This document shows, one piece after another, positions 1 through 7,775 of a stretch of 64,000 nt of DNA. How positions within the stretch are numbered: position 1 is the stretch's first letter; each line of letters opens with the position of its first letter. Location of the stretch: contig CAKSEL010000003.1 of the NCBI GenBank assembly GCA_934446675.1, positions 172,533-236,532 of the forward strand. The letters are read 5' to 3'. The notes below the pieces were generated by a model that did not search any database, was not told the origin of the DNA, and saw nothing but the letters and a program-made list of their open reading frames with translations. Source of the DNA: an uncultured Eubacteriales bacterium (GTDB lineage: Bacteria > Bacillota > Clostridia > Oscillospirales > CAG-382). Position numbers and translations under genes: made by a program.

Positions 1-293
1 CGGTTCTGACAGGAGAAGCCTTCCTGTGCCGCAAGGCGGATAATTCTTCGGACGTTTACTTTGCGGTATATAACGGTACAAATGCATCTGAGACCGTAAC
101 GGCTTACGTTGCGTTCTATACGGACGATAACAGAATGTGCGGTGCGGCGGTCACGGAGCCGACAGAGCTTGCCGCGTATGAATCGCATACGTTTTCGGTA
201 AGTGCGCCGTCGGAGTTTTCACGCTATACGGTGATACTTCTTGACGAAAATCTTTCTCCTCTCGGAATTGTGCTCGGAGATACGGCGGACTGA
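1..293 (+). CDS. C-terminal end of an unidentified protein (truncated by the window edge)
   Basis: An open frame with codons starting at position 3 enters from the left edge and stops with TGA at 291-293, giving about 96 residues. The translation is Thr-, Val-, Tyr- and Asp-rich with alternating hydrophobic residues and no membrane segment. It resembles a beta-sandwich or Ig-like domain at the end of an extracellular protein, which is an inference from composition. The start and any catalytic part lie outside the window, so I assign no function. An intrinsic terminator follows immediately. Confidence 0.6.
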   Translation, partial: VLTGEAFLCRKADNSSDVYFAVYNGTNASETVTAYVAFYTDDNRMCGAAVTEPTELAAYESHTFSVSAPSEFSRYTVILLDENLSPLGIVLGDTAD

Positions 294-313
294 AATATTT
301 GTGTAAATACATG

Positions 314-342
314 ACCGGTGCAGTAGAATACACCGGTTTTTG
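314..342 (+). terminator. Intrinsic terminator after the truncated first gene
   Basis: ACCGGTG (314-320) pairs perfectly with CACCGGT (331-337) across a 10-nt loop, followed by a short T-run. It separates the truncated gene from the glycosidase. Confidence 0.8.
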
Positions 343-433
343 TGTTGCTTTTTCGGAATGTTTGTGATAGAATAAATCGACAAAACCGTTTGTGGCGGAA
401 AAGGTGTCAAATGAGAAAGGTCGTGGATCATAA

Positions 434-1786
434 ATGAAGGCAATACAGTTTGAAACAACGCAGAGCTTTTTTATGCGCAGCTATCCGCTGCAGCCCACGG
501 GAGGCAGAATGTGCGGCGTTGACGTTATTAATACGGCAGAAACTCCGAATGACGGAAATTTCGGCGGCTTTGGCGTTGCGGTCACGGGCAGCTCGTGCTA
601 TAACCTTAATTTAATGTCCCCTGAGGACAGAAACGCTTTTCTTAAAAGCATATATTCCGAAGACGGGCTCGGACTTTCGGTGTGCAGGCTCAGCATAGGT
701 TCAAGCGATTATTCCGCAGAACTTTATACGTATGACGACGTGGAATCCGATACGGCTCTCGAACATTTTTCCGTTGAAAGAGACGACGGATATATTGTGC
801 CCGTAATAAATGAGATACTTTCTATAAGACCGGATATGTATGTCTTTGCGTCTCCCTGGTCGCCTCCCGGCTGGATGAAAACCGGCGGTTCGATATGCGG
901 CGGATTTATGCGCGAAGAATTTATAAACTGCTACGCCGATTATATCATACGCTTTATAGAAGAATATGCAAAACGCGGAATAAAGATAGACGCGCTTACC
1001 GCGCAGAACGAACCCGAAACCGATCAGTGCGGAAAAATGCCCACCTGTATCTGGCACCCGGATATTGAGGCAAAGTTTATAATCGCATTAAAGAAGAAAC
1101 TCGTAAGCCGCGGCATTGACGTTAAAGTATGGATGCATGACCACAATTTCAGCGGCTGGCCGAAGGTGCTCTGGCAGCTCGGCAAATATCCGGAGCTTGC
1201 AAAAAGCTGCGACGGCGTAGCGTTCCATTATTACGAAGGCGCGCCCGAGGACACCGATAACGTAATGCGCGAATACCCGTCTCTCGAATGGCATTTTACC
1301 GAAGGCGGACCGAGACTCTATGACAATTACGCAGCGGATTGGTGCAAGTGGTCAACGATACTTTCAAGGTCGCTGAAACACGGCTGTACTACGTTTACCG
1401 GCTGGAATCTTATGCTTGACGAAGTCGGCGGACCGAATATCGGACCTTTCTTCTGCGGAGGGCTTGCCACGCGCAACAGTGTGAGCGGAGAGCTTAGTTA
1501 CAGCGGACAGTACCGTGCTTTTTGCCACTATTCAAAATATATAAAGCGCGGTGCGCGGATATATAACGCCGATACTTCAAGAAAGGCAAACAGCCTGTTC
1601 AGCTTTGCGGATTCCGCAAAATTTGCCGAAGTGTGCGCCGCGTCAAATCCTGACGGTACGTTTGTGCTGGTTGTGACCAATCCTAACGGCGAAAAGCGCC
1701 AGTTACAGTATTACGGATTCGGAAAATGGTGGTACATCGAGGCGCTGCCCAACTCCGTTTCAACAATAGTTTTTGAAAACGACTGA
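434..1786 (+). CDS. Glycoside hydrolase family 30 enzyme (glucosylceramidase-like)
   Basis: The 450-residue protein looks like a complete GH30 TIM-barrel hydrolase with a small C-terminal beta domain. The acid/base glutamate is expected at E193 in the AQNEP motif, and the nucleophile at E290 in FTEGG. The substrate-pocket stretch FASPWSPPGWMKTGG lies at about 138-152. GH30 enzymes are retaining beta-glycosidases acting on beta-glucosides, beta-1,6-glucans or xylans; the exact substrate cannot be read here. No signal peptide is visible, so it probably acts inside the cell. AGAAAGG lies 13 nt before the ATG. It may be transcribed alone, with a terminator upstream and the next gene 43 nt downstream. 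Confidence 0.88.
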   Translation: MKAIQFETTQSFFMRSYPLQPTGGRMCGVDVINTAETPNDGNFGGFGVAVTGSSCYNLNLMSPEDRNAFLKSIYSEDGLGLSVCRLSIGSSDYSAELYTYDDVESDTALEHFSVERDDGYIVPVINEILSIRPDMYVFASPWSPPGWMKTGGSICGGFMREEFINCYADYIIRFIEEYAKRGIKIDALTAQNEPETDQCGKMPTCIWHPDIEAKFIIALKKKLVSRGIDVKVWMHDHNFSGWPKVLWQLGKYPELAKSCDGVAFHYYEGAPEDTDNVMREYPSLEWHFTEGGPRLYDNYAADWCKWSTILSRSLKHGCTTFTGWNLMLDEVGGPNIGPFFCGGLATRNSVSGELSYSGQYRAFCHYSKYIKRGARIYNADTSRKANSLFSFADSAKFAEVCAASNPDGTFVLVVTNPNGEKRQLQYYGFGKWWYIEALPNSVSTIVFEND

Positions 1787-1829
1787 TTTTTGCTTTTATA
1801 AAAATTACGAAAGGAACGTGTTTTAAAAG

Positions 1830-2912
1830 TTGAGAAATTCCAACCATACTACCCTTGCCGCAGTGCTTATAGTGCTTGCGCTGTTTGCAAATTACAGCAT
1901 ATATTCAAAGATAATCACCGATACTCTGCCCAAAGCCGAATATACCGAACCGCAGAATACAGAGCTTACGGCGGCTCAGAAGGCGGAGCTTGAGAGAAAA
2001 CAGCGCGAAGAAGATATACTTAATAATTATACGGGTCTTACCGCGACAGGGAACGATACAAAGTGCGGCGAGCTTATTCTCGTAAACAAACAGCACCTGT
2101 TCGATTTTGACGCAAGGGCGACGCTTTTTGAAACCGAACTTCCAGAGAGCATATATCAGAAAAAGACCGATAATTACTATGTAAAAAATGTAAATATCTC
2201 TCTCAATCAAAGCGCGATTGAAGCACTCAATAAGCTTCTTGACGATTTTGCCGCCGAGACCGGACACAAGGATATAATCATAGTGGACGCATTTCGTTCC
2301 TATGAAACGCAGCAGGTGGTTCTTGACGCAAAGATCGCGCAGTACGGCGAGGAACAGGGCAGACTTATCGCAACCGAACCCGGCGCAAGCGAGCATCATT
2401 CGGGATACGCGATAGATCTCAGCCTTTATATAAACTCGCAGCAGCTCGACTACGACGGCACGGGAGATTATGAGTGGATAACCCAAAACTGCGCAAAATA
2501 CGGCTTTGTAATACGCTATCCCGAAGGAAAAACAAATATTACGGAGATAGACTATGAGCCGTGGCACTTAAGATACGTCGGAATTCCGCACGCAAAGTAT
2601 ATGACCGAGAATAATCTCTGCCTTGAGGAATATATCGAAAAGCTTGCGCTTTACCCGATAGACAGCGAAAGACTTAAAATTACCGATTACGACGGCAATA
2701 ATTACGAGGTGTATTCCGTCGGCGTTCCGTCGGATGGTTCAGAGATAAAGGTGCCGAAAAATAAGCCGTATACGCTGTCCGGAGATAATGCCGGACATAT
2801 AATAGTCACGGTTTCGGAAAACGCGCAGACCGCACAGAACGGCGAATCTCCGTCACAGTCCGTGGATAGCGCGCAAAGCTCCGATAACACGGAAAACGTG
2901 ACAGTCGGCTGA
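1830..2912 (+). CDS. VanY-type D-alanyl-D-alanine carboxypeptidase (peptidase M15B)
   Basis: This 360-residue protein starts at TTG with an upstream GAAAGGA. A single N-terminal membrane anchor (about residues 8-26) and a charged helical linker precede the M15B catalytic domain. Zinc ligands are seen as H189 and D196 in the SEHHSGYAID motif and H246 in EPWH, with E243 as the probable catalytic base. Family members trim the terminal D-Ala from peptidoglycan stem peptides outside the membrane. The 110-residue tail is Ser/Thr/Gln-rich and probably disordered. No van resistance genes are nearby, so a housekeeping cell-wall role is more likely than glycopeptide resistance. Confidence 0.9.
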   Translation: MRNSNHTTLAAVLIVLALFANYSIYSKIITDTLPKAEYTEPQNTELTAAQKAELERKQREEDILNNYTGLTATGNDTKCGELILVNKQHLFDFDARATLFETELPESIYQKKTDNYYVKNVNISLNQSAIEALNKLLDDFAAETGHKDIIIVDAFRSYETQQVVLDAKIAQYGEEQGRLIATEPGASEHHSGYAIDLSLYINSQQLDYDGTGDYEWITQNCAKYGFVIRYPEGKTNITEIDYEPWHLRYVGIPHAKYMTENNLCLEEYIEKLALYPIDSERLKITDYDGNNYEVYSVGVPSDGSEIKVPKNKPYTLSGDNAGHIIVTVSENAQTAQNGESPSQSVDSAQSSDNTENVTVG

Positions 2913-2948
2913 CGGATACGGAATATTTAATACGGCTTAAATTAAAAT

Positions 2949-3887
2949 ATGAAAGATATAAACAGTATAAACGCAAGAATTCTCGACAGACTTTCGCTTT
3001 ATCTCAATTTAATGCCGGACGCGGTGACAAAAGAGCAGCTTTTTGAGTTTGCGGGGCAAAACGCGTCGGAAGAACAGCTTGAATATGCCTTCGGCTGTCT
3101 GCTTTCGTCGTACTGCGCGCTTGATACGGACGACGGCGCGGATATGCGCATTTTCCGCGATTGTTTTACAAAAATTCCGCGTCTGCTTGACGTTTCTGAG
3201 TATAAAAACGACAAATATTTCAAGCTCATCGAATTTCCCGAACATAAACGCGGCGCATGGGAGTTCAGAAAGCAGAAATTCAAGCCCTGCGAGGCTTTTC
3301 TGTATGACGAAACACGAGTCTGTCCCGACGGACTTCTCAAACCCTGTATAGGATTTTTCACGGAGGAGTTTGAGTACCCTGCCGTACTCCAGAACGGCAG
3401 AGAATGGATAACCGTAACTCCGCACGAGATAAACACCACAAAGCCGGCGCTTGACGCCTGCTTCGGAAACGTGCTCACCTACGGCTTGGGATTCGGGTAT
3501 TTCACTTTGCTTGCGTCTTTAAAGAAAAATGTAAACAGCGTTACGGTTGTCGAGCTTGACGCGGACGCGGTGAGCCTTTTTAAGGAGTATATTCTTCCGC
3601 AGTTTCCCGACAAGGACAAGGTGCGCATTGTAAATGAGGACGCGTTTGAGTTTGCGGCGGATAAAAACAAAAGCTCCGGCTTTGATTTTGTGTTCGCGGA
3701 TATATGGCACGATCCGTCCGACGGCGTGGGAATGTACGAAAAATTCAAAATTCTCGAAAACCGCGGTTCCGGTACGCGTTACTGCTATTGGATAGAAAAA
3801 ACGCTGAAGTGGTATATTGCTCATAACACTCAAAATGATCTATCCTGCGCTCCCGGCGCAAATTTTGAGGTTTTTGGAACCCGATAA
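2949..3887 (+). CDS. Class I SAM-dependent methyltransferase, substrate unknown
   Basis: A 312-residue protein with a helical N-terminal region (1-110) and a Rossmann-type methyltransferase core. The SAM-binding glycine motif is LTYGLGFGY (about 176-184), the acidic end of strand 2 is VVELD (200-204), and a motif IV-like FVFADIW lies at 248-254. The topology recalls spermidine synthase-like enzymes, but I do not see a polyamine site. The start has almost no Shine-Dalgarno match and lies 36 nt after the VanY-like gene, so translation may depend on the upstream gene. The end, after residue 290, is short and polar. The specific reaction is not recognisable. Confidence 0.65.
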   Translation: MKDINSINARILDRLSLYLNLMPDAVTKEQLFEFAGQNASEEQLEYAFGCLLSSYCALDTDDGADMRIFRDCFTKIPRLLDVSEYKNDKYFKLIEFPEHKRGAWEFRKQKFKPCEAFLYDETRVCPDGLLKPCIGFFTEEFEYPAVLQNGREWITVTPHEINTTKPALDACFGNVLTYGLGFGYFTLLASLKKNVNSVTVVELDADAVSLFKEYILPQFPDKDKVRIVNEDAFEFAADKNKSSGFDFVFADIWHDPSDGVGMYEKFKILENRGSGTRYCYWIEKTLKWYIAHNTQNDLSCAPGANFEVFGTR

Positions 3888-3984
3888 AACCTATCATTTA
3901 TGTATGCTTTGTACAAAATCACATCGCTTAAAAGCCGATGTTTGTCCGCGTATGTACAAAATGCGAAAGTTTGCATAAATGCTA

Positions 3985-4013
3985 TTGACAAAAAGTGCAT
4001 GGAGTGGTAAAAT
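3985..4013 (+). promoter_or_regulatory. Sigma-A promoter of the methionine-transport operon
   Basis: TTGACA (3985-3990), a 17-nt spacer and TAAAAT (4008-4013) form a near-consensus promoter. Transcription should start near 4020, about 50 nt before the leader-peptide gene. Confidence 0.88.
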
Positions 4014-4068
4014 ACATAGCGTAATCAAGAAACGGCAGAACAAAAGCCGAAAACACGAGGTAACGGAC

Positions 4069-4173
4069 ATGACAGCAAGACGAATGTGCGAAATGGATAT
4101 GCATATGTACACAGCTATGTGTATGTACCTTGACGCGCAGAAAAATAAACGTCCCTTACCGAAAGAGGCATAA
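4069..4173 (+). CDS. Methionine-rich leader peptide (34 aa)
   Basis: A 35-codon frame starts at ATG 4069 with GAGG 8 nt upstream and ends with TAA at 4171. Seven of the first 19 residues are Met (1, 6, 9, 11, 13, 17, 19), and the remainder is Lys/Pro-rich without a membrane segment. It lies inside the metN leader transcript, 81 nt before metN. The Met clustering ahead of a methionine importer makes a sensing leader peptide far likelier than a functional product. It could alternatively be a small metal-binding peptide, because Met, Cys and His are present, but the transporter downstream is of the methionine type. Confidence 0.62.
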   Translation: MTARRMCEMDMHMYTAMCMYLDAQKNKRPLPKEA

Positions 4174-4200
4174 TCTTAGTTGCGGTAAACTGAAATTTTT

Positions 4201-4238
4201 GGGCAGGAGACGTATTCGCTTTCCTGTCCTTTTTTTAT
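4201..4238 (+). terminator. Leader terminator before metN
   Basis: GGGCAGGAG (4201-4209) pairs with TTTCCTGTCC using a few G-U pairs, followed by a run of T residues ending at 4237. It stands 16 nt before the metN start and so should decide whether the transporter is transcribed. Confidence 0.82.
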
Positions 4239-4253
4239 GAGAGGAAGAGAGAC

Positions 4254-5249
4254 ATGATCGAGATAAAAAATCTTGACAAGGTGTTCAGTTCCGCGGGAGG
4301 ACCGATAGAGGCGCTCAAAGACATTAATCTTACGATTAACGACGGAGAGATATTCGGTATAATCGGACTTTCGGGAGCCGGCAAGAGCACGCTTGTGCGA
4401 TGTATCAACCTGCTTGAAAAACCTACAAGCGGCAGTGTGATACTCGACGGTAAGGATCTTGTGCAGATATCCAAAAAAGAGCTTCTCATGACGAGAAGAA
4501 ACATAGGAATGATATTCCAGAGCTTCAATCTTCTTTCGCAGCGCAACGTGCTGAAAAACGTGCTTTATCCCATGGAGATAGCCGGGATAAAAAAAGCCGA
4601 GGCTGAAAAAAGAGCAAAAGAGCTTATCGAGATGGTAGGACTTACCGACAGAATCAAGTCTTATCCGGCACAGCTTTCGGGAGGTCAGAAGCAGAGAGTC
4701 GCAATAGCAAGAGCGCTTTCGACAAACCCGAAATATCTGCTGTGCGACGAGGCGACAAGCGCGCTTGACCCGAATACCGTGCGTTCGATACTTGCACTGT
4801 TGAAGGACATTAATAAGAAACTCGGCGTAACCATAATAGTTATAACGCACGAGATGAGAGTCGTCGAGCAGATATGCGACAGAGTTGCGGTAATAGACGG
4901 CGGACGCGTTGTTGAAACGGGCGAGGTCAAGCAGGTGTTCATATCGCCGAAGTCAAAAATGGCGCGCGAGCTTATCCTGCCGAAGAACGAGACTGTGGAG
5001 AGCATAAATTCCGAACGCGTAATAAGAATAGTGTTCGACGGACAGTCGGCGTTCGAGCCGGTAATCTCAAATATCATAACCGAATGCAGATGCGCGGTAA
5101 ATATTCTCGGCGCAGATACAAAAAATATAGACGGCAAGGCATACGGTCAGATGCTGCTTCAGCTTCCCGATGATGAGGCGTCGTCCGAGAGAGTTAAAAA
5201 TTATCTCGGTTCGAGAAAAATACCGTTTGAGGAGGTAAGTTCAAAATGA
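4254..5249 (+). CDS. metN: Methionine ABC transporter ATP-binding protein MetN
   Basis: A 331-residue ATPase of the methionine-uptake (MUT) family, powering import of L- and D-methionine across the membrane. Walker A is GLSGAGKST (38-46), the Q-loop is at Q89, the signature is LSGGQ (141-145) and Walker B is YLLCDE (161-166). The last 80 residues form the NIL/ACT-like domain which in E. coli MetN binds methionine for trans-inhibition. The length fits the family. The ATG follows GAGGAAG by 7 nt, and the stop overlaps the permease start by 4 nt, indicating translational coupling. Confidence 0.96.
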   Translation: MIEIKNLDKVFSSAGGPIEALKDINLTINDGEIFGIIGLSGAGKSTLVRCINLLEKPTSGSVILDGKDLVQISKKELLMTRRNIGMIFQSFNLLSQRNVLKNVLYPMEIAGIKKAEAEKRAKELIEMVGLTDRIKSYPAQLSGGQKQRVAIARALSTNPKYLLCDEATSALDPNTVRSILALLKDINKKLGVTIIVITHEMRVVEQICDRVAVIDGGRVVETGEVKQVFISPKSKMARELILPKNETVESINSERVIRIVFDGQSAFEPVISNIITECRCAVNILGADTKNIDGKAYGQMLLQLPDDEASSERVKNYLGSRKIPFEEVSSK

Positions 5250-5935
5250 CAGAGTTTATACAGGGACTTTTCACAAGACTTTCTCCGGCAGACTATATGC
5301 AGGCAACCGCCACAACACTCAAAATTACGCTTATAAGCATGGTGCTTGCATACATAATCGGACTTCCTCTCGGCGTTCTGCTTTACGGAACGGCAAAGGG
5401 CGCGATATTCCAGAACAAGTGGGTAAACACCGTTGTCGGAGTTGTAGTAAATATACTGCGTTCAATACCGTTTATCATACTTCTCGTAATGACGCAGCCG
5501 ATAGCTAAAGTCGTAGTCGGCAGCAGAATAGGCGATAACGCGTTTATATTCTATCTTGTCATTGCGGCGGCTCCGTTTGTTGCGCGAATGGTGGAATCCT
5601 CGTTCAAAGAGGTTGACGCCGGCGTAATAGAGGCGGCGCAGTCAATGGGGTCAAATAATTTTCAGATCATCACAAAGGTCGTAATACCCGAATCAAAACC
5701 GTCGCTGCTTATAGGCGCGGCAATAGCAATAACTACGATACTCGGATATACGCCTATGACATACCTTATCGCGGGCGGAGGTCTCGGACAGCTTGCAATC
5801 CAGTACGGTCTGTACCGTTTCGAGACAAACGCAATGTACATTTCTTCCATCTTGCTTATTATTCTTGTCCAGATCATGCAGGAGCTTTTAAACTTCATTG
5901 CAAGAAAATGCGACAAGCGTATAAGAAATATATAA
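5246..5935 (+). CDS. metI: Methionine ABC transporter permease MetI (MetP)
   Basis: A 229-residue membrane protein with about five predicted membrane segments, the first from about residue 20. The EAA loop that contacts the ATPase (EAAQSMGSNNFQIITKVVIP) lies at about 132-151. Homodimers of this permease pair with two MetN subunits. It overlaps metN by 4 nt and is followed after 24 nt by the binding-protein gene, completing the operon. Confidence 0.95.
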   Translation: MTEFIQGLFTRLSPADYMQATATTLKITLISMVLAYIIGLPLGVLLYGTAKGAIFQNKWVNTVVGVVVNILRSIPFIILLVMTQPIAKVVVGSRIGDNAFIFYLVIAAAPFVARMVESSFKEVDAGVIEAAQSMGSNNFQIITKVVIPESKPSLLIGAAIAITTILGYTPMTYLIAGGGLGQLAIQYGLYRFETNAMYISSILLIILVQIMQELLNFIARKCDKRIRNI

Positions 5936-5959
5936 TTTTTTCAAAAGGAGACTAAAACC

Positions 5960-6838
5960 ATGAAAAAGCTTCTCACAATCGCTCTCGCAGCACTTCTTTC
6001 GGTATCTGTATTTACCGGCTGCCAGAACAAGACCACAACAGACGACAAAAACAACGACAGCAATGTTCAGGACAATGTTAACGGTGCAGACAATTCCACC
6101 GATGACAAAAAGCTTGAGACCGTAACCGTTGCGGCAAGCAGCGCTCCTCATGCAGAGATCCTCGAACAGATTAAGGGTATACTTAAGGACGAGGGTTATG
6201 ACCTCCAGATAAAGGTAATGGACGACTACGTAACTCCTAACACTGCTGTTGAAGGCGGAGACGTTGACGCTAACTACTTCCAGCATCAGCCTTACCTCGA
6301 TCAGTTCAATGACGAAAACGGCACTCATATAGTTTCCGTTGCAAAAGTTCACTATGAGCCTTTCGGAATCTATGCAGGCACTTCTTCAAGCCTTGACCTC
6401 GCAGACGGCGCAAAGGTTGCAGTTCCTAACGACGCTACCAACGAAGCACGCGCACTCCAGCTCCTCGCTGCAAACGGACTTATCACCCTTAAGGACGGCG
6501 CAGGTCTTACCGCTACTACAAAGGATATAACCGAGAACCCCAAGAACCTCAATATCGTTGAAATGGAAGCAGCTCTTCTTCCCTCCGTTCTTTCCGAAGT
6601 TGACGTAGCTGTTATTAACGGTAACTACGCTATAAGCGCAGGTCTTAAGGTTTCCGAAGCTATCGCAACCGAAGATCCCGATTCCGAGGCTGCTCAGACC
6701 TTCGCTAATATCCTTGCCGTTAAGGAAGGTAATGAAAACGAAGATAAAATCGTTGCTCTTAAAAACGCTCTCCTCAGCGATACCGTTAAGAACTTCATCG
6801 CTGATAACTATGACGGCGCTGTTGTCGCTATATTCTAA
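5960..6838 (+). CDS. metQ: Methionine-binding lipoprotein MetQ
   Basis: A 292-residue substrate-binding protein of the NlpA/MetQ family. A lipoprotein signal peptide ends at the lipobox with Cys21 as the lipidated residue. An acidic, Asn/Asp-rich linker (23-50) then leads into the bilobed domain beginning VTVAASSAPHAEIL. The family motif near DANYFQHQPYLDQFN (about 93-107) is present. It delivers methionine to MetNI at the outer membrane face. Codon use is noticeably richer in optimal codons than in neighbouring genes, consistent with high expression. It is preceded by AAAAGGAG. Confidence 0.95.
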   Translation: MKKLLTIALAALLSVSVFTGCQNKTTTDDKNNDSNVQDNVNGADNSTDDKKLETVTVAASSAPHAEILEQIKGILKDEGYDLQIKVMDDYVTPNTAVEGGDVDANYFQHQPYLDQFNDENGTHIVSVAKVHYEPFGIYAGTSSSLDLADGAKVAVPNDATNEARALQLLAANGLITLKDGAGLTATTKDITENPKNLNIVEMEAALLPSVLSEVDVAVINGNYAISAGLKVSEAIATEDPDSEAAQTFANILAVKEGNENEDKIVALKNALLSDTVKNFIADNYDGAVVAIF

Positions 6839-6874
6839 GAGTACGAAAGAGTACGAGGGTACGCAGAAGAACGC

Positions 6875-6896
6875 GCTTTCTTTTTAAAAAGAAAGC
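6875..6896 (+). terminator. Perfect 22-nt palindrome after metQ, possible terminator
   Basis: GCTTTCTTTTT (6875-6885) is followed directly by its exact reverse complement. With no loop it is an atypical terminator, but it lies 36 nt after metQ. Beyond it, 6942-7014 can form an outer stem CTCAC/GTGAG around an inner stem GTCAGCC (6964-6970) with GGCTGAC (6985-6991). I do not recognise this as a known RNA. Confidence 0.35.
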
Positions 6897-7049
6897 TGCA
6901 AAGAAAACAATAGCCCCTAATTCAGAAAAAATTACGGGATGCTCACTGCCGCCAGCTTGTACCGTCAGCCACCAAAAGGCAGGCGGCTGACTCAAATCTA
7001 AGCCGGTGCGTGAGTAAACTATGGAAACCGCGTACTAAGTATAATTTTA

Positions 7050-7678
7050 TAAAATTAAACTCTGTGCATTGTATAAAACTTTGCACAGAGTTTTTTCTAT
7101 ACATAAAAGTAACATTCAGCCGTAGTCATCTCGCGTAAGCGAGCTGGTCGGAAAAGTAAGTCCTGTTGACTGTAAAATAACAATAAAAATTAACACTTGT
7201 GTACCTAAAACCAAGTTTACGCAGACCGCAACGTGACATGGTAAAAAGGTTAAATCGTGTTGCTCAATCAATTACTTAGAAACCAACCCCATCCGCGCGC
7301 TTGTCGCGCGGCGATTTTGCCGTAAGTTATGTGGACGAACCGTAGTAGCAGGGCGGTTATGCTTGTAAGAATAATAAAGGTGAGAAAAGTTGTACTTAGG
7401 GCAAAATCCTCCACGTAGCCATGCTTTCGCGGCGGCGTTTGAGCCGCGAAAATCTTTTGTCACTTTTTCGATTCCGAAAAGTGAGTGAATAGGGTTGCAC
7501 ATGGAAGTGGATAACCTGTTTTCGCCCAAACAAAGCGAAAATCAGCTAAACGCAAGAGCAGTTCGCTTTCGCGGCGGCGATTGAGCCGCGAACGGCTTTT
7601 CGACCACTTTTAGCCGCCGAAAAGTGCAAATACAAAGTTGCACTTTGAAGAATGTAACCCGTTTCCGCCCAAATAATC
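7050..7678 (+). repeat. Intergenic repeat mosaic, copy 1
   Basis: This non-coding stretch between metQ and the glucan synthase gene shares several blocks with 52976-53958. A 25-nt block at 7111-7135 is identical to 53451-53475. The block at 7204-7243 recurs inverted at about 53209-53246. The GC-rich block around 7290-7330 recurs at 53573-53613. A unit built on a TCGCGGCGGCG / GCCGCGAA inverted repeat plus an AAAAGTG hairpin occurs twice here (about 7423-7530 and 7561-7676). Reading frames shift between copies, so it does not encode protein. Its function is unknown. Confidence 0.75.
7058..7096 (+). terminator. Terminator-like hairpin at the head of repeat copy 1
   Basis: AACTCTGTGCA (7058-7068) and TGCACAGAGTT (7082-7092) pair perfectly over 11 bp, followed by TTTT. 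The same hairpin recurs in opposite orientation at 53360-53392, so it belongs to the repeat. Confidence 0.75.
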
Positions 7679-7775
7679 CAAAATCCGCTGTTCTCTCAGC
7701 TCCGCGCCTGTATACCCGCGGTATTTTCTGTAAATACTAATTCCAAATCATGCATTGCCGAAAGGAAGTATTTAC

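Larger units (their letters stand above)
4014..4253 (+). promoter_or_regulatory. Candidate methionine attenuator (leader-peptide type)
   Basis: Between the promoter and metN lie a Met-rich leader gene (4069-4173), a possible antiterminator and an intrinsic terminator (4201-4238). The antiterminator would pair ACGTC-CC (4149-4155) with GG-a-GACGT (4206-4213), enclosing a second stem TTACCG (4156-4161) with CGGTAA (4183-4188). This consumes the 5' arm of the terminator. A ribosome stalled on the Met codons (4084-4125) would leave 4149-4161 free and permit antitermination. A ribosome reaching the stop codon at 4171 would cover it and allow termination. The pairings are read directly; the mechanism is inferred by analogy with trp and his attenuation. 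I see no S-box or T-box motif here. Confidence 0.6.

Noticed and set aside
1905..2567. Minus-strand frame of 220 codons inside the VanY-like gene
   Set aside because: The plus-strand gene has intact zinc motifs. The opposite frame is a codon-bias shadow without family features.
3834..3990. Frameshift at the end of the methyltransferase gene
   Set aside because: Another frame stays open past the stop, but its translation shows no family feature and it runs into the metN promoter, so a sequencing error or a frameshift is not supported.
4014..4253. S-box (SAM riboswitch) before metN
   Set aside because: I looked for the conserved GAGG..AGGGA-type core and the kink-turn and did not find them; the leader is also largely occupied by the Met-rich frame.
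7272..7529. Minus-strand frame of 85 codons in the repeat
   Set aside because: The homologous repeat at 53.4-53.8 kb keeps only short pieces of this translation and shifts frame, so the sequence is not conserved as protein.
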